DNA of 64,000 nucleotides from Bacteroidota bacterium (GTDB taxonomy: Bacteria > Bacteroidota > Bacteroidia > Chitinophagales > Chitinophagaceae): NCBI GenBank assembly GCA_018971025.1, contig JAGWVE010000001.1, positions 27,124 to 91,123 on the forward strand, given 5' to 3'. Positions within the stretch are counted from its first letter, which is position 1, and each line of letters starts with the position of its first letter. The position numbers and the translations under genes are program-made. The notes under the pieces were generated by a model, which worked only from the letters and a program-made list of their open reading frames with translations, was not told the DNA's origin and searched no databases. Of the stretch, positions 1-8,442 are shown one piece after another.

Positions 1-469
1 CATTGATGGTGTCATTGGTTTTGATCGAAATAATATTGGACTTAAGCGTTTCAGAAAGTACTACTTTTTCAAAAATAGCTTCAGGATACGTGACCAACAT
101 TTTTTTGTTGCCCCCCGCCGCTAACTTCGTTAGCGCCTCGGTCCGGAGCATCACATGAGAACTATTTAAAAGCTTGAAGTTTTTCCTGTTTTTAAATGAC
201 GAAGGAAAATAAAATACATCCAGTGCCTTCGAAACATTTTCGAGTGTGTTATGAAAATAAGCCGCTTCTTCCGCGTCTTGTAATATCACAATATGATTGA
301 GTGAATCAGTGCTCGCGTGCGCAAACACCCCGGCTACAAAAAATTCGGGACTGCTACCTTGTAGGTTTTTTAAAAAGATTTTTTGGGGATCGGGCAATAG
401 AAGGCTGCTCACCAATTGATTGAGGTGGGGGGCATTATTAAACTGCGCTAGCAACACATCCAAATTCAT
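1..469 (-). CDS. mfd: Transcription-repair coupling factor Mfd, N-terminal part (cut by window edge)
   Basis: An open frame starts at the ATG complementary to 467-469 and runs without a stop to the window edge, giving about 156 residues. The segments LKNLQGSSP, EEAAYFHN, FFPSSF-like VFYFPSSFKN, LRTEAL and VTYPEAIFEKVV match the N-terminal UvrB-homology region of Bacteroidota Mfd. Mfd is a cytoplasmic DNA translocase that removes stalled RNA polymerase and recruits UvrA to transcribed-strand lesions. The helicase and RNA polymerase-interaction domains lie outside the window. A TATCTTTG element lies 16 bases upstream of the start. The identification rests on remembered family sequence, but several consecutive motifs agree. 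Confidence 0.88.
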   Translation of the reverse strand, partial: MNLDVLLAQFNNAPHLNQLVSSLLLPDPQKIFLKNLQGSSPEFFVAGVFAHASTDSLNHIVILQDAEEAAYFHNTLENVSKALDVFYFPSSFKNRKNFKLLNSSHVMLRTEALTKLAAGGNKKMLVTYPEAIFEKVVLSETLKSNIISIKTNDTIN

Positions 470-485
470 AACGTCGTCTCCGGCG

Positions 486-493
486 CAAAGATA
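486..493 (-). promoter_or_regulatory. -7 promoter element TATCTTTG of mfd
   Basis: On the minus strand this reads TATCTTTG, an exact match to the Bacteroidota -7 consensus TAnnTTTG, and it ends 16 bases before the mfd ATG. A TTTG lies at 507-510, but the 13-base spacer is too short for the usual -33 partner, so only the -7 part is supported. Confidence 0.55.
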
Positions 494-528
494 ACAAAAC
501 GCCACCCAAAGTCATGAGCAGCGCCTAA

Positions 529-1017
529 TTAATAGCTCGCATCGACATTGACGCTTATTTGAAGACGCGTTTGCTTGCCAACCACTACCCTGCACAACCC
601 AATATTGTTTTTCTCATCAAATTGGTTGGCAAAAAAGGCGCCGCCTTTTCGTACAAAAACGGAGTAGGTGCCTGCCTCAAGTGCAGCGCTAAACTGCCCG
701 GCCTCGTTGGTATCAAGTTTTTGTACCAAACGCGTATTCACACTTACAAAAAGCGGACTCGTCCCAATTTGCTTGACTTGAGATATATTAGTAGAATCGT
801 ATATATAAACAGTGGTTTTATAGGGTTTGGGAGCACCCGCAGACCCACCCACCATGGGCATTTGATTGCCTGAAACCTCGGTCACTTCCCCTACAATTCC
901 CTGAATTTGGGTACTAGATTGATTGTCAGACGCTTTGGTGATGTTAGACGCTTTTGGGGTCTTGCAAGCAATCCCCCAAAAAATCAGGATAAATACATAG
1001 AAAAGAACTCGTTTCAT
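529..1017 (-). CDS. Small lipoprotein with carboxypeptidase-regulatory-like fold
   Basis: This is a 162-residue protein. Its hydrophobic N-terminus ends in the lipobox G-I-A-C, with the lipidated Cys at residue 18, so it should be anchored in the outer membrane or periplasm. The C-terminal half has the pattern GQFSAAL-EAGTYSVFV-RKGG, a beta-sandwich signature seen in carboxypeptidase-regulatory-like and prealbumin-like domains that bind other envelope proteins or sugars. No catalytic motif is visible. It lies 59 bases upstream of mfd on the same strand, but mfd has its own -7 element. It is transcribed divergently from the secreted subtilase. The function is unknown. Confidence 0.75.
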   Translation of the reverse strand: MKRVLFYVFILIFWGIACKTPKASNITKASDNQSSTQIQGIVGEVTEVSGNQMPMVGGSAGAPKPYKTTVYIYDSTNISQVKQIGTSPLFVSVNTRLVQKLDTNEAGQFSAALEAGTYSVFVRKGGAFFANQFDEKNNIGLCRVVVGKQTRLQISVNVDASY

Positions 1018-1091
1018 ATCATTAAGTTATATGGTAATTAAGTATTTTAGTAATTCTATAAAAGCCCCTCGGGGTTCTAATGTGAAGATAT
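1018..1091. other. Divergent intergenic region with GC-rich palindrome
   Basis: These 74 bases separate the divergent lipoprotein and subtilase genes and must hold both promoters. The perfect palindrome CCCC-TC-GGGG sits at 1065-1074 in otherwise AT-rich sequence, about 17 bases before the subtilase ATG. I find no clean TAnnTTTG element in either direction. The palindrome could be an operator or a leader hairpin; nothing in the sequence decides between these. Confidence 0.3.
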
Positions 1092-4000
1092 ATGAAAAGA
1101 ATTAAGATTAGATCTATTATCGGTGTTTTTGCAATGGCAGGTTTTTGCATGTTTGCTCCTAAAATTATGTTGGCGCAAACAAACACAGAGCCCAGTATTT
1201 TAGAGCGTACTGCAAAGGGTGTGCGCATTGCAGAAAATGACAATTATATAAAAGCATTATCACTTGCCAAACAAAAGGGCTGGTCATTAACGATTACTGA
1301 CAAGGAAGGAAATGTTGGAACACTAGTAGGTGTCGACGCTTTTAATTTACCTAAATATTATATCGCACATAATAATACCATTGCAGCAAACACCACAAGA
1401 GCCAATCAATTGTGGCCAGGCGGTTCGTCCGGTTTAAACTTATCTGGTTCTTCTGCCAATATGAAAAATAAATTAGGCGTATGGGATGGTGGCAAAGTAT
1501 TAGACACACACGTAGAACTAGTAGGGCGTGTTACACAAAAGGATAACGCTGCAACCCTTACAGATCATGGCACACACACAACAGGCACTATGATAGCATC
1601 TGGTGTAAACCCAAGCGCAAAAGGTATGGCATATGGTTTGCAAGGCATCATTGCGTATGATTATGGTGGAGATAAAGGAGAGATAGCCACAGAAGCTGCT
1701 AACTTATTAATTTCAAATCACTCTTACGGAATTGTTTCAGGATGGAATTACAATTCATCACAAAGTAGATGGGAGTTTAATGGAAAATCTACAGACAATG
1801 AAGATTACAAATTTGGTTACTACAGCACCGATACACAACTACTAGATTCAATTGCATACAATGCACCCTACTATTTATATGTAAAATCGGCGGGTAATTC
1901 TAGAAACGTAAATGGTCCTGCTGTTGGTCAACCTTATTTCAGATACAATGCAAGTGGATCTATGGCCGCAGCAGGTAATAGACCTGATGGTATTAGTAGC
2001 AATGATGGATACGATATTATTTCTTGGGATGGTAACGCAAAAAATATTTTAACAGTAGGTGCTGTGAATGGAATATCTTCTAGCTATGGCCGCCCCGAAG
2101 ATGTTGTAATGAGTAGCTTTAGCTGTTGGGGTCCTACCGATGATGGCCGTATCAAACCTGATGTTGTTGCAGATGGTGTAGGGGTTTTATCAAGTATCGC
2201 CACTTCATCTACAAGTTATGCAAGCTATAGTGGAACATCCATGGCATCGCCCAATGCCGCAGGTTCCCTTTTACTTTTACAAGAATTGTATTCTAAATTA
2301 AAAGCGGGTTCTTTTTTAAGAGCTTCTACTATTAAAGGTTTAGCAGTGCATACCGCAAGCGAAGCAGGCACCGCACCAGGACCCGATTATAAATATGGTT
2401 TTGGACTTTTAAACGTAGAAAAAGCAGCAGCTGTTATTTCAGCATCTGTTGCAAATAACAATAGCACAAGTAGTGAGCATTTAATGTTTGAAAATGTTTT
2501 AAATGCAACCACCACAACTTTTTCTACCAATGTAATTGCATCTGGTAAAGGACAATTACGTGCAACTATTTCTTGGACCGATCCAAAAGGAAATGTAGAA
2601 ACAGTAAACGTATTAAACGACCGTACACCAAAACTTGTAAACGATTTAGACGTTCGTGTTACAACAAATGGTGGCGCAAAAGTATACAAGCCTTGGGTTA
2701 TGATTCCTTCTAGTCCTAGCAGTGATCCATCTCCTGGCGATAACGTACTCGACAACGTAGAAGTTGTAGACGTGGATAGTACCATTCCTGGGCAATCGTA
2801 TACCGTTACAGTAAGTTATAAAAACACATTACAAAGAGGTTCGCAAGCTTATTCATTACTTGTTAGTGGCGTTGGCGGTGCAACATACTGCGCATCTGCT
2901 CCAACTTCTAATGCAGGTGGTAGAATAGATAGCGTAAGTTTTAAAACCATTCGTTTTTCTAATCCAGCTGGCGGCACCACATACACCGATAACACAAAAT
3001 TAATTACCTACGTAGAGCCTTTACAAAGTATTCCGTTTTATGTGAAAGCAAATAGTTCCGATGCAACCAACGTTAATAAAATGGCTAAAATTTTTATTGA
3101 CTACAACAACAACGGAACTTTTACAGACGACAATGAACTTGTTGCAACAAGTGGAAACTTAGCCAACGCTGCAGCATTTACAGGTAATATTGCGATTCCT
3201 AACACCGTTACCATTGGCAACTATTTAAGAATGCGCATTGTGCTACAAGAAACCACCAATGCAGCAGATATCAATCCATGCGGTAGTTATGCAAAAGGTG
3301 AAACACAAGATTATAGATTACTTGTAATCAATCCTTCTAACGACGTAACGGTTACAAGCATTACCAATCCTGGAACGGTAGAGTGTGCCGATAGTACACA
3401 ATACTTAACCGTACTCTTAAAAAACAATGGTTCTTTACCTGCCGACAATGTAAGTGTTACTGCAGTTATTAAAGAAGGCACTACGGTTGTAGGCACGATC
3501 AATGCGCCTTATCCGGGCACTATTCCTGGTCAAACCACTACCAACCTTACCTTACAAAAACCATTTATTACCAAAGCAAACACTACTTATAATATTACCG
3601 TTACAGTAAATTATGCTTCGGATCAAAATCCTAACAACAACACACTTAGTAACGATATTACCATCAGTAGTAAATCAGGCACACCGGTTGCTGTTGGAAG
3701 CATTTGCGGTAATAACGCCATTTTAAAAGTTAACAATCCAGAAACAGGTGCTAACTATTATTGGTATAGCAGCGCAACAAGCAATACACCTATTGCTTCT
3801 GGCCCAACCTATAATACCACAACTATTCCTGCCAATAAAACCTATTATGTAGGCAGAGAAATAAAAACAATTGTTGGACCAACTACAAAAATGGCTTACC
3901 CAGATGGCGGCTATAACACGTTTAGCGGAAACTTTGTGCGCATCAACAACACGGTGCCTGTAATGATTGAGAGTGCAAGACTCTATATAGGCTATCCTGG

Positions 4001-4910
4001 AACCGTACAAATTATTTTAGCAGATTTAGGTACACTCAATGCCGATGGTAGTTACACCTATTACCCACTTGCTACTTTAAATTTAGCAGTAACAGCTACC
4101 AATCCAACACCCGCTACAGGTGCTGTTACAGGTAATCCTGCTAACGATACCGGTGCTGTTTATCAATTAAACATTCCGGTAAACACACCTGGAGATCACG
4201 TACTAATGGTAAAGTGTTCTAATGGAGCTTCTATTTTTAGAAACAATAACATTACGGGTACTACTTACCCAATGGCAATACCTGGCGTATTTAGCATTAC
4301 CGGAAATAGTGTAAACTGGGGTTCTACCAACGATCCAAATCCATACTATTATTTCTTCTACAACATGAAAGTAAGTACGCTTGCAGGTTGTGTAAGTGAT
4401 AAAGCAACCATTGTTGCAACAACAGTTGCAGCACCAACGATTACCAAAGTAGTAGACTCACTAGTAAGTAGTTCGGCAACAGGTAACCAGTGGTACTTTA
4501 ATGATGCACCAATAGCTGGCGAAGTTGGACAAAAAACAAAGCTTAGACAAACAGGTGCTTATAAAGTAGTCGTAACAGACGCAACAGGATGTTCTCAAAC
4601 TTCAAATATCATTAACCACGTAGTAACCGCTTTACCACCAGAAGTAGTGGCCCAAGAAATCAAATTGAGCGTATCACCTAATCCAAATAACGGAAAGTTT
4701 AATGTTCATTTTGAAGTAAAAACAAAGGCCGATTTAACCGTAGATCTGTTATCTGCGAGTGGTCAAAAAGTATTTACGCAATCGACACCTGGCTTTAATG
4801 GGGTATACAATAAAGAGATCAATTTGGGTAAACCAAGCTCGGCGTATTACTTATTAAAAATTGAGCACAACAAAAAAACATACACACAAAAAGTAATTAT
4901 CATAGACTAG
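1092..4910 (+). CDS. Secreted S8 (subtilisin-like) serine peptidase with GEVED domain and T9SS sorting domain
   Basis: This is a 1272-residue secreted peptidase. The signal peptide spans about residues 1-29, ending MLAQ. The subtilase triad is visible as D132 (VWDGG), H159 (DHGTHTTG) and S383 (SGTSMASP). A jelly-roll-like region follows. Next comes a GEVED-type segment near residue 665 (FIDYNNNGTFTDDNE), then a CARDB-like beta domain near 750-850 and an Ig-like region. The C-terminal sorting domain starts at about residue 1190 (LSVSPNPNNGKF) and ends with KVIIID. That domain directs export through the type IX system and cell-surface attachment or release. The substrate cannot be read from the sequence. 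The following gene, 27 bases downstream, may be co-transcribed or use its own close -7 element. Confidence 0.93.
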   Translation: MKRIKIRSIIGVFAMAGFCMFAPKIMLAQTNTEPSILERTAKGVRIAENDNYIKALSLAKQKGWSLTITDKEGNVGTLVGVDAFNLPKYYIAHNNTIAANTTRANQLWPGGSSGLNLSGSSANMKNKLGVWDGGKVLDTHVELVGRVTQKDNAATLTDHGTHTTGTMIASGVNPSAKGMAYGLQGIIAYDYGGDKGEIATEAANLLISNHSYGIVSGWNYNSSQSRWEFNGKSTDNEDYKFGYYSTDTQLLDSIAYNAPYYLYVKSAGNSRNVNGPAVGQPYFRYNASGSMAAAGNRPDGISSNDGYDIISWDGNAKNILTVGAVNGISSSYGRPEDVVMSSFSCWGPTDDGRIKPDVVADGVGVLSSIATSSTSYASYSGTSMASPNAAGSLLLLQELYSKLKAGSFLRASTIKGLAVHTASEAGTAPGPDYKYGFGLLNVEKAAAVISASVANNNSTSSEHLMFENVLNATTTTFSTNVIASGKGQLRATISWTDPKGNVETVNVLNDRTPKLVNDLDVRVTTNGGAKVYKPWVMIPSSPSSDPSPGDNVLDNVEVVDVDSTIPGQSYTVTVSYKNTLQRGSQAYSLLVSGVGGATYCASAPTSNAGGRIDSVSFKTIRFSNPAGGTTYTDNTKLITYVEPLQSIPFYVKANSSDATNVNKMAKIFIDYNNNGTFTDDNELVATSGNLANAAAFTGNIAIPNTVTIGNYLRMRIVLQETTNAADINPCGSYAKGETQDYRLLVINPSNDVTVTSITNPGTVECADSTQYLTVLLKNNGSLPADNVSVTAVIKEGTTVVGTINAPYPGTIPGQTTTNLTLQKPFITKANTTYNITVTVNYASDQNPNNNTLSNDITISSKSGTPVAVGSICGNNAILKVNNPETGANYYWYSSATSNTPIASGPTYNTTTIPANKTYYVGREIKTIVGPTTKMAYPDGGYNTFSGNFVRINNTVPVMIESARLYIGYPGTVQIILADLGTLNADGSYTYYPLATLNLAVTATNPTPATGAVTGNPANDTGAVYQLNIPVNTPGDHVLMVKCSNGASIFRNNNITGTTYPMAIPGVFSITGNSVNWGSTNDPNPYYYFFYNMKVSTLAGCVSDKATIVATTVAAPTITKVVDSLVSSSATGNQWYFNDAPIAGEVGQKTKLRQTGAYKVVVTDATGCSQTSNIINHVVTALPPEVVAQEIKLSVSPNPNNGKFNVHFEVKTKADLTVDLLSASGQKVFTQSTPGFNGVYNKEINLGKPSSAYYLLKIEHNKKTYTQKVIIID

Positions 4911-4925
4911 TTAACAAGTGTAGCG

Positions 4926-4933
4926 TACCTTTA
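4926..4933 (+). promoter_or_regulatory. -7-like element TACCTTTA close to the start codon
   Basis: TACCTTTA differs from TAnnTTTG only in the last base and ends just 4 bases before the ATG at 4938. If used, transcription would begin at or very near the start codon. No -33 TTTG is seen at the expected distance, so the call is weak. Confidence 0.3.
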
Positions 4934-4937
4934 GGGT

Positions 4938-5675
4938 ATGAGAAAAATTAACCTAGTCATATTTCTAATAGCTGCTTGCTTAACAACAAGCAGCTATTCT
5001 TTTGCCCAAAAAAACGACAAAAGAACAGGCTATTTAAAAGACAGTGCAACGCAAATGCCCATTGTACTTGCTAGTGTTACCAACCTAAATACAAAGGTTA
5101 CCGTAATGACAAGTAGCGCAGGTAAATTTTTGATTGCTGTTAAACCCAAAGACATTTTATCTTTTGCAGCGGTGGGTTATTATTTTGATACACTCACGGT
5201 TACAAGTACCAATAGTAACGATTCACTTCCAGTATTTTTAAAACCATTAGGTGCATACTTAGGCAACGTTACCGTAAGCAGTAAAGGGCTTAATAGGTAT
5301 CAACAAGATAGTATAGAACGCCGCAAACAATTTTTACAAGGCATTGCTAATTATATGATACCAACGGTGTCGGCTGCCAACTCTGGCGCAGGTATCGCAC
5401 TCAATATTGACCGTTTTTCTAGACATGAAAAAAACAAAAGAAGGGCCTACGCTTTTTATGAGTGCAACGAAAATGAAGCCTATATCAATTACCGTTTTAC
5501 ACCAGAACTAGTGGCTTCGTTAACAGGATTTAAAGAGGATACATTGCAAGAATTTATGCAAACCTACCGGCCTTCTGCCACATGGTTAAGAAGCAACCTT
5601 AATAAAGAAGATTTGATCTATTACATTAATGCGCAGCTTAAAAATTATAAGCCTACTCGTAACGAAGTGCGTTAA
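4938..5675 (+). CDS. Secreted protein with carboxypeptidase-regulatory-like N-terminal domain
   Basis: This is a 245-residue protein with a signal peptide at about residues 1-24 (ending SFAQ). Residues 30-100 (GYLKDSATQMPI, SSAGKFLIAV, FAAVGYYFDTLTV) match the carboxypeptidase-regulatory-like (CarbopepD_reg_2) fold that begins many Bacteroidota TonB-dependent and surface proteins. There is no TonB plug or barrel after it. The rest is predicted soluble and ends with a charged helical region. It follows the subtilase closely, so a periplasmic or surface accessory role is possible but unproven. Its last 23 bases overlap the 3' end of the convergent permease gene. Confidence 0.75.
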   Translation: MRKINLVIFLIAACLTTSSYSFAQKNDKRTGYLKDSATQMPIVLASVTNLNTKVTVMTSSAGKFLIAVKPKDILSFAAVGYYFDTLTVTSTNSNDSLPVFLKPLGAYLGNVTVSSKGLNRYQQDSIERRKQFLQGIANYMIPTVSAANSGAGIALNIDRFSRHEKNKRRAYAFYECNENEAYINYRFTPELVASLTGFKEDTLQEFMQTYRPSATWLRSNLNKEDLIYYINAQLKNYKPTRNEVR

Positions 5676-6939
5676 TTGGATTGAGTTTTGCGGCTTTCAT
5701 GGCAGGATAAATACCAGCGCCTAAACCAACAGCTGTACAAATGACAATACCCGTAATTACCCATCCCCATGGAATAATAAATCCGGTTTTTAAAAAGGCT
5801 GCAAAAATATTCCCTACGCCAACGCCTAACAAAATTCCAAAAAAGGCGCCAAGCAAACTAATAATAACACTTTCATATAAAAACTGCTGACGCACGTTTT
5901 TACTTTTACCACCAATGGCTTTAATAAGCCCCACTTCTTTGGTTCTTTCATTAACCGCAACCAGCATAATATTCATAAGGCCAATAGCAGCGCCAATAAG
6001 TGTGATCAGGCCAATAGCCCCTGCAGATCCCGTAATACTTCCTAAAAAGCCAATAAACATTTCGGCAAACTTGTCACTTTTTTCAATCACAAAATTGTCG
6101 GTTTCGGTTGGCATTAGTTTTCGGATCGATCTAAAAACCGCAGTAGCCTGACCCGCTGCCGGATCAATATCTTTAACATTAGAAACCATCACCCCCATCA
6201 AATAAGAGTTACTGGCGTTGCCGTACTTTCTAATATTATTATAGGTAGTAACAATGACGTCGTCTTGACGCATCATAGCGCTAGAGCCCTTTGCCTTAAG
6301 TAATCCCACCACGCGGTAGGGCGCGCCACTTACACGAATCACTTTATCTAAACATCTTTCCGGCTTGTCACCAAATAAAGTAACGGCAACCGCATTTCCT
6401 AAAATGCAAATATTACGACCACTCTGTAAATCTTGCTCGTTTAAATTTCTTCCCTGAATTAATGTATAACCACTTACCGCTAAATAATTTTCGTCACCAC
6501 CCATGATGGTAATTTGCGGATTGGTTTTTTTGTCTTGGTAATGAATTTCCTGACCACCTGGTCCCCTTCTATAAATACTTACAAAAGCATTTGGAAAGCT
6601 GTAGGTTTTTTTGAAAAATTCAGCGTCTTCTTTACGAATAGGCTTATCTAAATTTGATTTTTTTTCTTTTTGGCCTCTTACCGATTTTGCAACATCTGAG
6701 CCTCTGCCCCCACCCATTCTTACCCTCGAATTTTTATACCGAATATTAAAGGCATTGGTACCCATCGAAGAAAAGCTTTCTTTTAAGCTCTGGTTCATGG
6801 CTTCAATAGCAGTAATAATACCAATAAGCGCCATAATACCAAATGCAATAATGGCTACCGTAATACTGGTACGCAATTTATTGGCACGAACTGTGCGCCA
6901 TGCAAGCGATAAAGAATCTAAAGATGTCATTCCGGCCAT
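5653..6939 (-). CDS. ABC transporter permease, MacB/FtsX family
   Basis: This is a 428-residue inner-membrane permease. It has one TM helix near residues 23-47, a large periplasmic MacB-type core domain (about 50-290) and three C-terminal TM helices (about 305-330, 355-385 and 395-418). The conserved ERTKEVGLIKAIGG loop of FtsX-type permeases is clear. MacB-type systems work as mechanotransmission complexes exporting peptides, lipoproteins or antibiotics together with a separate ATPase and an adaptor. No ATPase gene is adjacent, so the partner must be encoded elsewhere. The start could also be the ATG at 6930. A TATCTTTA element with an upstream TTTA lies 19 bases before 6939. Confidence 0.9.
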   Translation of the reverse strand: MAGMTSLDSLSLAWRTVRANKLRTSITVAIIAFGIMALIGIITAIEAMNQSLKESFSSMGTNAFNIRYKNSRVRMGGGRGSDVAKSVRGQKEKKSNLDKPIRKEDAEFFKKTYSFPNAFVSIYRRGPGGQEIHYQDKKTNPQITIMGGDENYLAVSGYTLIQGRNLNEQDLQSGRNICILGNAVAVTLFGDKPERCLDKVIRVSGAPYRVVGLLKAKGSSAMMRQDDVIVTTYNNIRKYGNASNSYLMGVMVSNVKDIDPAAGQATAVFRSIRKLMPTETDNFVIEKSDKFAEMFIGFLGSITGSAGAIGLITLIGAAIGLMNIMLVAVNERTKEVGLIKAIGGKSKNVRQQFLYESVIISLLGAFFGILLGVGVGNIFAAFLKTGFIIPWGWVITGIVICTAVGLGAGIYPAMKAAKLNPINALRYE

Positions 6940-6958
6940 AACAGTAGCATTATAGCTG

Positions 6959-6989
6959 TAAAGATAGCACAGAAAGCGCAGCCCCTAAA
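6959..6989 (-). promoter_or_regulatory. Putative promoter of the MacB/FtsX permease
   Basis: On the minus strand, TTTA (6986-6989), a 19-base spacer and TATCTTTA (6959-6966) resemble the Bacteroidota TTTG / TAnnTTTG promoter with one mismatch in each box. The start codon is 19 bases downstream. Confidence 0.5.
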
Positions 6990-7044
6990 CAGGAGTCACC
7001 AAAAAAGTGAGGAGCGGTAAGTAGGCCAATAAGTATGGTAAAAA

Positions 7045-8436
7045 TTAAAAGTAAAGCCAGCTCAATAACACAGAAGGCCAAATACCAAGTAGTATAATGA
7101 GTGCCGCAACAGCAATTAAAACGCCTTTAAAGCCGCTTGTAATAGGCAAAGTTTGTGGATCACCTGATTTAAAATACATTGCCTGAATCACTCTAAAATA
7201 ATAGTATACGCTTACCGCTGCTAAAAGTACGGCCACAATAATTAACCATAATGCGCCACCTGCTTGCATGGCTCCTGCTAACACATAATATTTAGCAAAA
7301 AATCCAGCCGTTAACGGAATACCAGATAAAGAAAGTAAGGATACCGTTGCCGTAAATGCAAGTACAGGTTCTTTTTTAGCTAGGCCATTAAAGCCATCTA
7401 AAGTATAGTCGTGTAATTTAATGAGCACAGCAAAAATACCAATGGTTGCAATGCTATACGCAGCTGCATATAATAAGATGCCCTCTTTTGCAATTTCTGT
7501 ATTGTTGGCATACAAAGCAAAAAGCATAAAACCTGCCTGCGCAATACTTGAATAGGCAAGCATACGTTTAACGCTTTGCTGAAACACCGCCGTAATATTT
7601 CCAATGAGTAAGGTAGACACAATTACAAAATCAACGATGATGCGCCAAGTTGGTCCAAGCACCGTAAACTGATTTTCAAATACTCTAATAAAAGCAATCA
7701 TACCTGCAGCCTTAACAATAGTAGACATAAATGAAGTAAATACACTTGGTGCACCGTCATAAACATCTGGCGTCCAAAAATGAAAAGGAGCAGCAGATAC
7801 TTTAAAGGACATAGAAGCAAATAATAAAAGTAAGCCAGCTACTAATAAGTAAGATACAGGCTGAGAAGCCGTTACCACACCACGAAGTGTAGTGTGCACC
7901 ATGCCAAAACTACCGGTACCACCATATATTAGGGCAATACCCATCAGCATAATGCCGGTAGAAAAAGAGCCCATTAAAAAATATTTTAATGACGCTTCGT
8001 TACTTTTTAAATTTCTTTTATCAGAACCCGTTAAAATATAAAGTGGAATAGATAAAATTTCTACGCCAATAAATAACATGAGTAGTCCATTAAAAGAACT
8101 TAAAATAGCTACGCCACAAAGCACAAAAAAGATGAGTGCAAAATACTCTGCTACATTAACGCCTACTTCTGTGATATCATTTCCACTTAATACAATATAA
8201 ATGAAGGTTGCTAAATAGGCAATGCTATTAAAAAATAGTCCATAACGCTGCGTAACAATTAAGTCGTGCGTATTAATATCAAACGCAAACAGATCATACA
8301 TTTCCATTAAGTTGGCAGCAAGTAAAACCAACACACCAACAGCAGCGATGTTTTTGATAAGCGATTTGTTGGTGGTAAAAATGCCACTAAACATCATCAC
8401 CACACCTAATAAAGCAGATACAATAATTGCGTTCAT
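7045..8436 (-). CDS. nuoN: NADH-quinone oxidoreductase subunit N
   Basis: This is a 463-residue, highly hydrophobic protein with about 14 predicted TM helices. It is the last gene of the nuoA-N operon. NuoN is one of three antiporter-like proton-pumping subunits in the membrane arm of complex I. Typical segments are ALKYFLMGSFSTGIMLMG, FKVSAAPFHFWTPDVYDGAP, with the trans-membrane Lys and its neighbours, and AYSSIAQAGFML. The length is normal for the family. It starts 6 bases after the nuoM stop, so the two are translationally close. No clear terminator hairpin is seen after its stop. Confidence 0.96.
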   Translation of the reverse strand: MNAIIVSALLGVVMMFSGIFTTNKSLIKNIAAVGVLVLLAANLMEMYDLFAFDINTHDLIVTQRYGLFFNSIAYLATFIYIVLSGNDITEVGVNVAEYFALIFFVLCGVAILSSFNGLLMLFIGVEILSIPLYILTGSDKRNLKSNEASLKYFLMGSFSTGIMLMGIALIYGGTGSFGMVHTTLRGVVTASQPVSYLLVAGLLLLFASMSFKVSAAPFHFWTPDVYDGAPSVFTSFMSTIVKAAGMIAFIRVFENQFTVLGPTWRIIVDFVIVSTLLIGNITAVFQQSVKRMLAYSSIAQAGFMLFALYANNTEIAKEGILLYAAAYSIATIGIFAVLIKLHDYTLDGFNGLAKKEPVLAFTATVSLLSLSGIPLTAGFFAKYYVLAGAMQAGGALWLIIVAVLLAAVSVYYYFRVIQAMYFKSGDPQTLPITSGFKGVLIAVAALIILLGIWPSVLLSWLYF

Positions 8437-8442
8437 AAGAAA

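Noticed and set aside
1951..4400. Antisense open frames within the subtilase gene
   Set aside because: They are explained by codon bias of a Thr/Asn-rich beta protein and show no domain or promoter.
6985..7044. Terminator after nuoN
   Set aside because: Only a four-pair stem (TCAC/GTGA) around a T-rich loop is present, without a T-tract behind it.
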